Assembly: GCF_900110065.1 (NCBI RefSeq)
Contig: NZ_FOCI01000004.1
Coordinates: forward strand, 124,001-188,000
Length of the DNA stretch: 64,000 nucleotides
Reading direction: 5' to 3'
From: Loktanella fryxellensis
GTDB taxonomy: Bacteria; Pseudomonadota; Alphaproteobacteria; Rhodobacterales; Rhodobacteraceae
This document shows, in pieces, positions 40,102 through 48,962 of this stretch. The stretch's first letter is position 1, and each line of letters opens with the position of its first letter. The position numbers and the translations under genes are program-made. The notes beneath the pieces were generated by a model. The model did no database searches, was not told the DNA's origin, and worked only from the letters and a program-made list of their open reading frames with translations.

Positions 40102-40229
40102 TTGACGGCCCTTTGCGTCTTCGGTTGCGATCGCCCCATGAGTCGTGTGATCCGACTTGCCGGCACCGGGCCTGCGTTGCGAAATGGTCTCGTTGCCGTG
40201 CAGGAATCGTCAGGCGATGGTGGCGTTCG

Positions 40230-41396
40230 TCAATACGCCTCTTCGTAAAGACGCAGGGCGTCCGCCTGTGTCACGTCTACGGGATTGTTGACGAGCAGCC
40301 GGGATTGCAGCATGGCGTCGCGCGCCAGCATGGGCAGGTCGTCGCGCGGCACATCGACGTCGCGCAGGCGCAGCGGCGCGCCGGAGCGTTCCATCAGGTC
40401 CTGCATCGCGGCCACGAAGGCGGCGGACCGGGCCTGCGTGTCTGCCCCGCGCCCGGGGGCCACCACATCGGCCAGTTGCGCATAAAGCGGTGCTGCCGCC
40501 GTCATGTTGAACCGCAGCACCGGGCGCAGCATCAGCGCGTTGGTCAGCCCGTGCGGCAGGTGGTAGTGCCCCCCCAGCGGATAGGCCAGCGCATGCACTG
40601 CCGCGACCGGGCTGTTGGAAAACGCCTGCCCCGCCAGGTTGGAACCCAGCAACATCGCCTCGCGCGCCGCACGGTTAGAGCCGTCGGTGCAGGCCGTCAG
40701 CAGGTTGGGGGCCATCAGGCGCAGGGCCTCGCGGGCGAAGGCGTCCGACAACGGGTTCTTGCGGTGACGGCTGGTGTAGGCCTCGATCGCGTGGACCATC
40801 GCGTCGATGCCGGTGGCCGCCGTCTGTTCGCGGGGCAGGCCGACCGTCAGTTCCGCATCCAGCAGCACCCGGTCCGCATAGAGTTGCGGGGCCACGATGC
40901 CCAACTTGGTGGTCTCACCGGTGGTCAGGATGGTGATGTTCGTCACTTCCGATCCCGTCCCTGCGGTCGTCGGCACCTGCACCAGCGGCACGCGGTTTCC
41001 CGCGACCTTGTTGATGCCATACATCTCGGACAGGGGCTGATCGGAGCCGAGCAGCAGGGCCGTGATCTTGGCGATGTCCATCGACGACCCGCCACCCAAC
41101 CCCAGCACAATGTCGGCCCCTGCGCCCTGCCCCCGCGCGACGCAGCTGGTGACGACATGTTCCGGCGGGTCGGCCACCACGTCGTCGAAGACGGTGACGG
41201 TAAAGCCCGCCGCCGTTAGCGATGCCATGGCCGGGGCCAGCAGGCCGTTCTCATGCAGGAATCGATCGGTCACGATCAGAAGGCTGCGCTGCGCAAACCA
41301 GTCCCGCAGCAATTCACCCAAACGCGCGGCGCCACCCCATTCCACAAGCAAGGACCCTGGGGTGTCGAAGGAAAACGGTGCGAAGGTCTGGGTCAT
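40230..41396 (-). CDS. Iron-containing (group III) alcohol dehydrogenase
   Basis: A 388-residue Fe-dependent NAD(P)-linked alcohol dehydrogenase. The dinucleotide site is GLGGGSSMDIAK, PTTAGTGSEVTN follows, and the metal ligands lie in AATGIDAMVHAIEAYTS (Asp, His) and HALAYPLGGHYHLPHG (His residues). The start at 41396 (MTQTFAPFSFD) is supported by a promoter at 41482-41510, which lies inside any longer N-terminal extension. It is a single-gene unit; the alcohol substrate is unknown. Confidence 0.92.
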   Translation of the reverse strand: MTQTFAPFSFDTPGSLLVEWGGAARLGELLRDWFAQRSLLIVTDRFLHENGLLAPAMASLTAAGFTVTVFDDVVADPPEHVVTSCVARGQGAGADIVLGLGGGSSMDIAKITALLLGSDQPLSEMYGINKVAGNRVPLVQVPTTAGTGSEVTNITILTTGETTKLGIVAPQLYADRVLLDAELTVGLPREQTAATGIDAMVHAIEAYTSRHRKNPLSDAFAREALRLMAPNLLTACTDGSNRAAREAMLLGSNLAGQAFSNSPVAAVHALAYPLGGHYHLPHGLTNALMLRPVLRFNMTAAAPLYAQLADVVAPGRGADTQARSAAFVAAMQDLMERSGAPLRLRDVDVPRDDLPMLARDAMLQSRLLVNNPVDVTQADALRLYEEAY

Positions 41397-41481
41397 CGTC
41401 CGGTATCCTTGGTCGTTTGGTCGGAAGTAATGAAAAGACGCGTCGCGCAATTTCCAGCAGTGGGTCCGCTGCAGGAGGTCC

Positions 41482-41510
41482 ATAGCAAACTTGATTGTCG
41501 GGTTTGTCAA
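41482..41510 (-). promoter_or_regulatory. Sigma-70-type promoter of the alcohol dehydrogenase gene
   Basis: On the minus strand a perfect -35 TTGACA (41510-41505) is followed, after 17 bases, by TGCTAT (41487-41482). Transcription would start near 41475, giving a leader of about 80 bases. Confidence 0.6.
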
Positions 41511-42150
41511 TTCTGGTCACCACCCCATGACAGACATGCGGGCCAATCAGGCGACCACAACAGCGCTTGAACAGTCGCCGTCACGTCAGGATTCCTCCGA
41601 GCGATCGGCCGCCGAAGTGGTGGCGAGAGGACCGCGAAAGAGTCCTTACCGCGAGTTCCCGATATCTAGCCGGACGAACCCGCCGTATCGTTCAGGCGCA
41701 GACGCCATCGGTCAGCCGCATGCGCTTGGACCAAAAATATGCGCCCCACTGCGCCCCCATGCCGTTGCGCTGCCCGTTTGCAGCCGATGACGCCCGCACA
41801 GGCTGACGATCCGCCGGTGTTCTGGACCCACAACAGACCCGCATTGTCAAAGAACATCCCGGCGAACGCCTTGACTGCGGACCATGCGACCGGTCCGTCG
41901 TGGCGGCCCCAAGGCGGATTCGGCAACCCGCGGGCTGGCAGCGCACCTCTGCCAGGATCTTGCCCGTCGTCCATCGGGCAAGATGCAGCCGCGTGCCCGG
42001 ACTTGCAGGGTTTCCGCGTTGCAATGGTTGTTTCCGCACGGCTGACCATGAACACACCGTGACGGCAGACGTTGAAATCCTCCGACCCGTCGGCGTCGCC
42101 ACCCACCATACGCGTCGCGGCCTTTCGACTGCCTCCGACACCTTGTCGCA

Positions 42151-42225
42151 TCAGGTCGGTGCGGGGGCAGGACGGATCAGTTCGCCGACATCGTCCCAGC
42201 ACAGGTACGAGAAATCGTCTTTCAT
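42151..42225 (-). other. Possible 24-codon fragment
   Basis: The frame MKDDFSYLCWDDVGELIRPA... ends after 24 codons with TGA. Its composition is more protein-like than its surroundings, so it may be the start of a truncated gene. No homologue is recognised. Confidence 0.25.
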
Positions 42226-42544
42226 GGCGTCATCCGATGGCCGCGCGCCGCCTGTGACCATTCGTGTACTGCCGCGAAAATCGAGACATGTGCTTGACGT
42301 GCGGATGACGGCCCGACTGAAGGTCGGGACGCGTAGTCAAAGCGGTCTGACACCAATCCCGATGATGTCCGTTCTCACCATCGCCGGGTTCCACGTCGCG
42401 GACGACTACGATCATCGGACGTGCCTGTCCGCTGGTCGTGACATTGCCCCGCCACCCCTGAATGGGCATGAAACACGGGTGCGTGACATGGGTCGTCCTG
42501 CTGATCGACTGGCGCTTCAACGGGTCGGGTGATAGTCCTGACCC

Positions 42545-43534
42545 ATGAGTGAATTGCAAACGCTAGAGGCCTGCCTGACACAGTCTGGCCTGGCACCGAT
42601 ATCGGCCGAGGATGCGTCGCTGGCATCTGCATTCGGTCATGTGCTGGCACTGCCAGTGGTGCTGCCACATGACCTGCCGCGCAGGTCGCAGGCCCTGCAA
42701 GCGGGCATCGCGGTTGCATCCGATGACACGATTGGCGCAAGCCCACAGATGCCTTTATCGCTCCTTGCGGCACACAGGGTGTCTGCTGGTCAGGACGTGC
42801 CAGAGACTGCCGATGCCGTCCTGCCGACCTCTGCCTTCGATGGGTCCGGCGCGACAGCAATGGTCATTGCCGCCTGCGGTCCGGGGCATGGTGTGCGCCG
42901 TTCTGGCCATGACGGCAGGGCCGGCACGGTCATCGCAGAGGCGGGCAGCAGGGTCGATGCGTTGGTGGCTCTTCTTGCAGAAGAGGCCGGCATCGGGACC
43001 GTTTCTGTGCGTCGGCCGCGTGTCGAAGTGGCGTTGGACACGGCGGCGCACACCGATTTCGTGAACCGCTGGATTGCAGGCATGGGCGCTGTGGCATCAT
43101 CCCGACAACCCCACCTGCAAATTCGGACAGGCAGGGATCACAGGCCGCGCTTGGCCCTCGCCGGGTTTGAGACCGCATGGCTCGCGTGGGAAAACGATAG
43201 CCTTGTGTTGGACTTACCGCCCCGGTTCGACGGGATGATCGCAGGTCTGCTCGCGCTCGGGATGCCGGCGGTGTTGGCGCTGACGGGCGCCATCGCACGG
43301 CCGGTGACGCGCACCTTGCGCAGCAACATCTCGTCGGTCCCCGGCCTGTCCGATCTGGTGCTGCTGCGCGCCAGCGACGAAGGGTGGGCGCCGGACGTGC
43401 CCGGTGTCATCACACTTGCCACCCTGTCGCGCGCATCGGCCTTTGCAATCATACCGCCGGACAGCGAAGGGTTGCCAGCCGGTGCGCCGTTGGCCGGCAC
43501 AGCCCTGAGCCCCGGATCGATCACACACCCATGA
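42545..43534 (+). CDS. MoeA-like molybdopterin protein, catalytically degenerate
   Basis: A 329-residue protein with the MoeA layout: an early EDASLASAFGHVLALPVVLPHDLP segment, then DVPETADAVLPTSAF, a Rossmann-like middle, and a C-terminal beta part (GVITLATLSRASAFAIIPPDSEG). It lacks the motifs needed for metal insertion: there is no STGDEL and no SGGxSxGD. It may bind molybdopterin or another MoeA without catalysis. Its stop overlaps the next gene by ATGA, and a TusA-like gene follows; the three form one plus-strand unit facing moeA-mobB-mobA-fdhD. Assignment rests on context plus weak similarity. Confidence 0.65.
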   Translation: MSELQTLEACLTQSGLAPISAEDASLASAFGHVLALPVVLPHDLPRRSQALQAGIAVASDDTIGASPQMPLSLLAAHRVSAGQDVPETADAVLPTSAFDGSGATAMVIAACGPGHGVRRSGHDGRAGTVIAEAGSRVDALVALLAEEAGIGTVSVRRPRVEVALDTAAHTDFVNRWIAGMGAVASSRQPHLQIRTGRDHRPRLALAGFETAWLAWENDSLVLDLPPRFDGMIAGLLALGMPAVLALTGAIARPVTRTLRSNISSVPGLSDLVLLRASDEGWAPDVPGVITLATLSRASAFAIIPPDSEGLPAGAPLAGTALSPGSITHP

Positions 43535-45468
43535 CCCGCCCTGCCCCCACACAGTCCCAGTTCCTGCACATCCTGTCGCGCAATGCCGCCGAGACCGCGT
43601 TCCTTGCCGCGCTGCACCCCAGACCCACCCGGGTCGAACCGGTTGCGCTGGACGCGCTGCTCGGCCGAGTCTTGGCCCGTGACATCGCATCGCCCGTCGA
43701 TGCGCCACCCTTTGATCGCGCCCTGGTCGACGGCTTTGCCGTCCGGGCCGCCGATCTGGCCCAGGCCTCGGGGGCGGAACCGTGCCATCTGCGCCTGAAC
43801 GCCGAGGTCATCGCCTGCGGGACGCCGCCGGCGCTGACCGTGGGTGCCGGCACCGCCACGGCCATCGCGACGGGGGGTCCGATGCCGCGCGGCGCGGATG
43901 CGGTCGTGATGATCGAATTTACGGAACCGGCGGACGGTGGCATCACCGTCAACCGTGCTGTGGCCCCCGGCGCCTTTGTCGGCTTTGCCGGATCGGACAT
44001 CGCATCCGGCCAGATCATGCTGCGGCGTGGCACCCTGATCGGCGCGCGCGAGGTGGCGATGCTGGCCGCCGTGGGCCTCGACCATGCGCCGGTCTGGGCA
44101 AAGCCGCGAATAGCGATCCTGTCCACGGGGGACGAACTGGTGGCCGCCGGAGAGCCCCTGCGACCCGCGGCGGTCTATGACAGCAACGGTCCGGTCATCG
44201 TGGCGGCCCTGCGCGAGAATGGCTGCGATCCGGTCCATTTGGGGATCGTCGGCGACGATGCCACCGCCTTGCAGACAGCGCTGGCTGCGGCACATGCCGC
44301 CCATGACGGGGTGATCCTGTCGGGCGGCACGTCCAAGGGAACCGGCGACGTGACCGTGCAGGCGATTGCCGGTCTGGGTGCCCCCGGCATCGTGGCTCAC
44401 GGGGTCGCGCTGAAACCGGGCAAGCCGCTGTGTCTGGCAGTGTGCGACGGCAAGCCGGTGGTGGTGCTGCCGGGGTTCCCGACTTCCGCCATATTCACGT
44501 TCCACGACCTCGTCGCGCCCGCCCTGCGCCTGCTGGCGGGTCTGCCCCGGCGCAGCGCGGCGGTTGTCACGGCGCATCTGCCCGTGCATCTGCCGTCGGA
44601 TCTGGGACGGACCGAATTCGCCATGGTCGCACTGCTGCAGGGCGCGGACGGGCTAGTGGCCCATGCGGTTGCCAAGGGGTCCGGGGCGGTGACGGCCTTT
44701 GCGCAGGCCGATGGTTTCGTCACGGTGCCCGCCTTGGCCGACGGGCTGTCCGCCGGCACGCAGGTGCAGGTCACGCTGTTCGGTTCCCAGGTCACGGCGC
44801 CCTCACTGGCCATCATCGGCAGCCACTGCACGGGTCTCGACGCCGTCTTGGGGCGGATGGACGATGCAGGGCCGTTACCCCGCGTGTTGGCCACCGGATC
44901 GCAGGGAGGGCTGGCGGCCTTGCGACGGCGGGACTGCGACATTGCGCCGATCCATCTGCTGGACGCCGACAGCGGCACCTACAACACACCGTTCCTGTCA
45001 GCCGGCATGCGGCTGATCCCCGGCTGGCGGCGGATGCAGGGCATCGTATATCGCAAGGGCGATGCACGGCTGGAGGGGCGAGATGTGGATGCGGCGCTGG
45101 CCACTGTTCTGGGCGACCCCGATGCGTTGATGGTCAACCGGAACGCCGGATCCGGCACGCGGATCCTGCTGGACCGGCTGTTGCAGGGCGCGCGCGCGGC
45201 GGGGTACTGGAACCAGCCCGCGTCGCACAACGCCGTGGCGGCAGCCGTGGCACAAGGCCGGGCCGACTGGGGCATGGCCATCGCACCGGTCGCAGCGGCG
45301 CTGGATCTGGCGTTCCTGCCCGTCGCCGACGAACACTATGATTTCGCCGTCTGGCAGGAACCCCGCGATGCGGGTGCGCTGGCGGCGTTCGAGGATGCGC
45401 TGGCGGCAGCGGCAGACGATCTGACGGCCCTCGGGTTTGTCCCGGCGACATCGAAGGAACAGGCATGA
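43531..45468 (+). CDS. MoeA fused to a periplasmic-binding-protein-like domain
   Basis: A 645-residue fusion. Residues 1-410 are a full MoeA, which inserts molybdate or tungstate into adenylated molybdopterin: PPFDRALVDGFAVRA, RGADAVVMIEFTEP, ILSTGDELVAAGEPL, LSGGTSKGTGDVTVQ and LPGFPTSAIFTF. From about residue 430 a second domain resembles type-2 periplasmic-binding folds (COG1910-like): ATGSQGGLAALRRRDCDIAP, HLLDADSGTYN, NRNAGSGTRILLDRLL, SHNAVAAAVAQGRADWG. There is no signal peptide, so the binding domain is cytoplasmic and could sense a small ligand. The start at 43531 overlaps the previous stop by ATGA. Confidence 0.9.
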   Translation: MTRPAPTQSQFLHILSRNAAETAFLAALHPRPTRVEPVALDALLGRVLARDIASPVDAPPFDRALVDGFAVRAADLAQASGAEPCHLRLNAEVIACGTPPALTVGAGTATAIATGGPMPRGADAVVMIEFTEPADGGITVNRAVAPGAFVGFAGSDIASGQIMLRRGTLIGAREVAMLAAVGLDHAPVWAKPRIAILSTGDELVAAGEPLRPAAVYDSNGPVIVAALRENGCDPVHLGIVGDDATALQTALAAAHAAHDGVILSGGTSKGTGDVTVQAIAGLGAPGIVAHGVALKPGKPLCLAVCDGKPVVVLPGFPTSAIFTFHDLVAPALRLLAGLPRRSAAVVTAHLPVHLPSDLGRTEFAMVALLQGADGLVAHAVAKGSGAVTAFAQADGFVTVPALADGLSAGTQVQVTLFGSQVTAPSLAIIGSHCTGLDAVLGRMDDAGPLPRVLATGSQGGLAALRRRDCDIAPIHLLDADSGTYNTPFLSAGMRLIPGWRRMQGIVYRKGDARLEGRDVDAALATVLGDPDALMVNRNAGSGTRILLDRLLQGARAAGYWNQPASHNAVAAAVAQGRADWGMAIAPVAAALDLAFLPVADEHYDFAVWQEPRDAGALAAFEDALAAAADDLTALGFVPATSKEQA

Positions 45469-45692
45469 CCGAAGAAACCCTGGACGTGATCGGCCTGCTG
45501 TGCCCCCTGCCCGTGCTGAAGGCACGCAAGCGTTTGCGCGCGATGGCCCCCGGTGCGGTGCTGCGGGTGCTGGCGAGCGACCCCGCTGCCGTGGTGGATA
45601 TTCCACACTTCTGCGTGGAGTCCGGCCACGCCCTGCTGGAAATGGATGATCTGCCAGACGGGGCTACCGCCTACATCATCCGCCGAAGCTGA
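45465..45692 (+). CDS. TusA-like sulfur carrier protein
   Basis: A 75-residue protein with the SirA/TusA fold and the sulfur-carrying Cys in GLLCPLPVLKARK. TusA proteins pass persulfide sulfur between partners. Sitting beside MoeA genes and opposite fdhD, it is a candidate donor for sulfuration of the formate dehydrogenase cofactor. It overlaps the preceding gene by ATGA, and its 3' end overlaps the convergent moeA by 17 bases. Confidence 0.92.
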   Translation: MTEETLDVIGLLCPLPVLKARKRLRAMAPGAVLRVLASDPAAVVDIPHFCVESGHALLEMDDLPDGATAYIIRRS

Positions 45693-46956
45693 GCCCGAAG
45701 GCCGCATAGGGGATGAACCGCACCGGATTGCCCTGCGCCACGTCGCAGGCAGCGTCCGGCAATTCCACCAATCCGGTGGCCCACGACAGACCCGAGATGC
45801 GCCCCGACCCTTCGGAGGCAAAAACCTCGGCCGCGCCAGCATCATTCAGACGGGCGCGCAGGAACTCGCGGCGGCCCGCCTTCTTGCGCTTGGCGAAGGC
45901 GGCAGGCACCGTGAACCCCTGCGGCTGACGCCAGCCCGCGCCCGACAGCGCCAGCAGCGCGGGCCGCGCAAAGACCAGCGTGCAGATCAGCGCCGCCACA
46001 GGGTTGCCGGGCAGGCCGAACACCGGGACGCCCTGCCACATGGCCAGTGCGAGCGGACGCCCCGGCTTGATCGCGATGCGCCAGCTGGAGAGGGTACCGC
46101 TGTCGCGCAGCAGGCGGGCCACGTGGTCTTCGTCGCCTGCGGATGCGCCGCCGGATGTCAGGATCGCATCGGCCCCCAGCGCACCGGCGTCCAGGCGGTC
46201 CGCGATCTCGGCGGGGTCGTCGGGGGCATGGCCCAGATCGACCACCTCGCAGCCCCAGCCCGCCAGCAGGGCCAGCAACATGGGGCGGTTGGCGTCATAG
46301 ATCTGGTGCGGTACCGCCGTGATCGTCGGATCGGACACCAGTTCCGTGCCGGTGGACAGCACCGCGACCCGCAGGCGGCGATGCACCGCGACCCGCGCCA
46401 CGCCCAGCGCCGTCAGCAGCGCCAGATCCGCGGGCGACAGCATCCGACCGGTGGGCAAGGCCTGTGCGCCCGCCGCCACATCCTCGCCCGCCCGTCGTGT
46501 GTTCGCCCCTGCCCGGACCGGCCCGTCAAAGGCCACGGTCTGCCCGTCGGTGGCGCAGTCCTCCTCCAGCACGACCGTATCGACGCCGTCGGGCAGGACC
46601 GCGCCCGTCAGGATGCGCAATGCCTGACCGTGCGGCAGCGCGCCATCGAACGGTTGCCCCGCAGCGGACCGTCCCACGGCCAGCGGCAGGCGCTGTACCC
46701 CGTCGCCGGTGGCCGCATGGGCAAAGCCGTAGCCGTCCACCGCCGCATTGGGCAGCGGCGGGTTCGACCGTTGCGCGGTCACGGGCACAGCCAGCACGCG
46801 GCCCAATCCATCGGCCACGGCCACATCCTCTGTCGCCGTGACCGGATGCAGCACCGCACGCAGCCGGTCCAGCGCGGCATCGACGGGTACCCAAGTCACG
46901 CCTTGCGGCATGGCGAAGCAGTCGTTGCGCAGGCGAGGCGGGATCAGATCACTCAC
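45676..46956 (-). CDS. moeA: Molybdopterin molybdenumtransferase MoeA
   Basis: A 426-residue stand-alone MoeA. Signatures are PLPNAAVDGYGFA, TGAVLPDGVDTVVLEED, VLSTGTELVSDP, LTSGGASAGDEDHV, AIKPGRPLALAMW and FGLPGNPVAALIC. The GTG at 46956 is the start; it shares GTGA with the mobB stop. It is the last gene of the minus-strand formate dehydrogenase run. With the two plus-strand relatives the window has three MoeA-type genes within 4.5 kb. Confidence 0.93.
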   Translation of the reverse strand: MSDLIPPRLRNDCFAMPQGVTWVPVDAALDRLRAVLHPVTATEDVAVADGLGRVLAVPVTAQRSNPPLPNAAVDGYGFAHAATGDGVQRLPLAVGRSAAGQPFDGALPHGQALRILTGAVLPDGVDTVVLEEDCATDGQTVAFDGPVRAGANTRRAGEDVAAGAQALPTGRMLSPADLALLTALGVARVAVHRRLRVAVLSTGTELVSDPTITAVPHQIYDANRPMLLALLAGWGCEVVDLGHAPDDPAEIADRLDAGALGADAILTSGGASAGDEDHVARLLRDSGTLSSWRIAIKPGRPLALAMWQGVPVFGLPGNPVAALICTLVFARPALLALSGAGWRQPQGFTVPAAFAKRKKAGRREFLRARLNDAGAAEVFASEGSGRISGLSWATGLVELPDAACDVAQGNPVRFIPYAAFGLSFGG

Positions 46957-47444
46957 AACCGCACCTCGCGCAGGATAAAGGTGGCCATCGCCCCGACATC
47001 GTTCAGATCGAACTGCGGCAGCGGATGATCCAGCGGCGCATCGCGGGCGATGGCGCGGATCGTGGGGTTGCCTTGGGCCAGCAAGGCGCGGCCCGTCGCG
47101 GCCCGCCACGTCTCGATCTTGGGGTGCGCGCTGATCTTGTAGCCTTCGACCAGCACCAGATCGCAGGGATCGAACCGTGCCAGCAGCGTTTCCAGTGGCG
47201 GTTCCCCCGCGTCCTGCAGCTCTGTCATCAGGGCCCAGCGGCGGGACGAGGCCAGGATGACCTGTCCTGCGCCCGCCATGCGGTGCCGGTGGCTGTCGCG
47301 GCCCGGCTGGTCGATGTCGGTGTCGTGGTGCGCATGTTTCACAGTAGACACACGCAGGCCGCGCCGCACCATCTCGGCCACCAGCCGTTCGGTCAGGGTG
47401 GTCTTGCCGGTGTTCTTCCAGCCCGTGATCCCGAAAACCTTCAT
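46953..47444 (-). CDS. mobB: Molybdopterin-guanine dinucleotide synthesis adaptor MobB
   Basis: A 163-residue GTP-binding protein that assists MobA. The P-loop is GWKNTGKTTL; VSTVKHAHHDTDID and LVLVEGYKISAHPKIE follow. It overlaps mobA at its start and moeA at its end by four bases each, so the three are translationally coupled. Confidence 0.95.
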   Translation of the reverse strand: MKVFGITGWKNTGKTTLTERLVAEMVRRGLRVSTVKHAHHDTDIDQPGRDSHRHRMAGAGQVILASSRRWALMTELQDAGEPPLETLLARFDPCDLVLVEGYKISAHPKIETWRAATGRALLAQGNPTIRAIARDAPLDHPLPQFDLNDVGAMATFILREVRL

Positions 47445-48052
47445 GCGCGCCCCAGCAGTGTTTCGGCCTGCGCCATATCCTCGGGCGCGTTCACGTTGAA
47501 GAAGGGATCATGCGGCACGCTATCGAACACGGCGACACCGCTGGCGTGCCGGTCGGTCCACAGCACGATCTTGCGCAGGCCATCGGTCAGGGCCACCCGC
47601 AGATCGTCACGCAGGGCAACCGGCCACAAGCCAAAAGTCGGATGCCGTTGCAACCGGCCTGTCGAGTCCGGGCTGGCGGCCAGACACAGGCCTGATGGTC
47701 CCACCTGTGCCTGCAACCGCGCCACCAGATCCGCTGGGCAGAACGGCGTGTCGGCGGCGGCGGTCACGATGGCATCCGCGCCCCGCGCTGCCGCCCAGTC
47801 CAGACCGGCCAGCACGCCTGCCAGTGGCCCCGGCTGGTCGGCCACACTGTCGGGCAGCACCGGCAGGGCGAAGTCGTCCCACCGCGCCGGATCGCCGTTG
47901 GCATTAATCGCAAGCGTGGCACATTGCGGGGTCAGCCGGTCGATAACATGTCCGATCAGGGGTCTTTCGCGCAGCATCAGCAACCCCTTGTCGCCGCCGC
48001 CCATGCGGGTCGCGCGCCCGCCCGCCAGGATCACGCCCAGCGGCGCGGTCAC
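47441..48052 (-). CDS. mobA: Molybdenum cofactor guanylyltransferase MobA
   Basis: A 203-residue nucleotidyltransferase that attaches GMP to Mo-molybdopterin, making the bis-MGD cofactor used by formate dehydrogenase. The signature GVILAGGRATRMGGGDKGLL opens the protein; GPLAGVLAGLDWA and AADTPFCPADLV follow. It overlaps fdhD and mobB by four bases each. Confidence 0.96.
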   Translation of the reverse strand: MTAPLGVILAGGRATRMGGGDKGLLMLRERPLIGHVIDRLTPQCATLAINANGDPARWDDFALPVLPDSVADQPGPLAGVLAGLDWAAARGADAIVTAAADTPFCPADLVARLQAQVGPSGLCLAASPDSTGRLQRHPTFGLWPVALRDDLRVALTDGLRKIVLWTDRHASGVAVFDSVPHDPFFNVNAPEDMAQAETLLGRA

Positions 48053-48915
48053 GCCTCTGCCCCCTTGCGGCGATGCTGGCGATCCTCGTCGGGCACAGCG
48101 GTCAGATCGGCGTCGCGGATCAGGCGATCCGCCCCCGACAGGCAGACGAACCGCTGCCCCCGCATCCGCCCAATCAGCGTCAGCCCGGTCTGGCGCGCGA
48201 TCTCGACCCCCCAGGCGGTGAACCCGGAACGGGAGGCCAAGACAGGGATCCCCATCATTGCGGTCTTGATCACCATTTCGGACGTCAGCCGCCCGGTGGT
48301 GTACAGGATCTTGTCCGCCGCAGGCACGTCATGCCGCAGCATGTAGCCCGCGATCTTGTCCACGGCGTTGTGGCGGCCCACGTCCTCCATATAGACCAGC
48401 ACGAGGTTTTCCTGACACAGCACCGTGCCGTGGATCGCGCCCGCCGCCAGATAGAGCGACGGCAGCGTGTTGACTTGCCGCGCGAGGTCATAGAGCCACG
48501 ACGTGCGCAGGGGTGCGACTGGCAGGGTCACGCCCTCCAGCCCCTCCATCATGTCACCAAAGACGGTGCCTATGGCACAACCGCTGGTGCGGGTCTTTTT
48601 GCGCAGCTTGTCCTCGTAACTTGTCTGGCGTTCGGTGCGGACCACGACAGTTTCTAGGTCCTCGTCGTAATCGACGCCCGTCACCCGGTCGTCGTCGCGC
48701 AACATGCCCTGATTGCGCAAAAAACCAAGGGCCAGATACTCGGGATAGTCGCCGATGGTCATGGCTGTGACGATTTCCTGCGCGTTCAGAAAGATCGTCA
48801 GGGGGCGCTCTTCGACCACGCGGATGTCGATGGTGGCACCGGTGTGATCGGTGCCCTGCACCGCCCGCGTCAGGCGGGGCGCGTCGGGATCGGGCAACAG
48901 GGGATGGTCGGTCAT
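48049..48915 (-). CDS. fdhD: Formate dehydrogenase sulfurtransferase FdhD
   Basis: A 288-residue FdhD, which hands sulfur from a cysteine desulfurase to bis-MGD before insertion into formate dehydrogenase. Family stretches are IGDYPEYLALGFLRNQG, MEDVGRHNAVDKIAGYML, LYTTGRLTSEMVIKTAMMG and ASRSGFTAWGVEIA. Where E. coli has a CxxC pair, this protein shows one Cys (RTSGCAIGTVFG). It overlaps mobA by four bases, with a 47-base gap from the cytochrome gene. Confidence 0.95.
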   Translation of the reverse strand: MTDHPLLPDPDAPRLTRAVQGTDHTGATIDIRVVEERPLTIFLNAQEIVTAMTIGDYPEYLALGFLRNQGMLRDDDRVTGVDYDEDLETVVVRTERQTSYEDKLRKKTRTSGCAIGTVFGDMMEGLEGVTLPVAPLRTSWLYDLARQVNTLPSLYLAAGAIHGTVLCQENLVLVYMEDVGRHNAVDKIAGYMLRHDVPAADKILYTTGRLTSEMVIKTAMMGIPVLASRSGFTAWGVEIARQTGLTLIGRMRGQRFVCLSGADRLIRDADLTAVPDEDRQHRRKGAEA

Positions 48916-48962
48916 TGGCTGTCCTGACGGAAAGGGTGGCCCGCAGGGCCGTGAAAGGGCGG

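Larger units (their letters stand above)
39589..40229. other. 641-base region with a recombinase relic and a hairpin
   Basis: Between two minus-strand genes. It holds the C-terminal fragment of a serine recombinase (39806-40024) and a stem-loop (40079-40101). Nothing else looks coding. Confidence 0.5.
41397..42544. other. 1.15-kb region without a recognised gene
   Basis: Apart from the alcohol dehydrogenase promoter and a possible 24-codon frame (42151-42225, minus), nothing is recognised. Several longer open frames exist on both strands, but their translations are Arg/Cys/Trp-rich and unlike proteins. The right part must hold the promoter of the plus-strand moe genes, though no clear -35/-10 pair was found. 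The stretch may be a graveyard of lost mobile DNA. Confidence 0.5.

Noticed and set aside
41666-42202. 178-codon minus-strand frame in the orphan region
   Set aside because: No recognisable family, unusual Cys/Trp content and no ribosome site; not supported as a gene.
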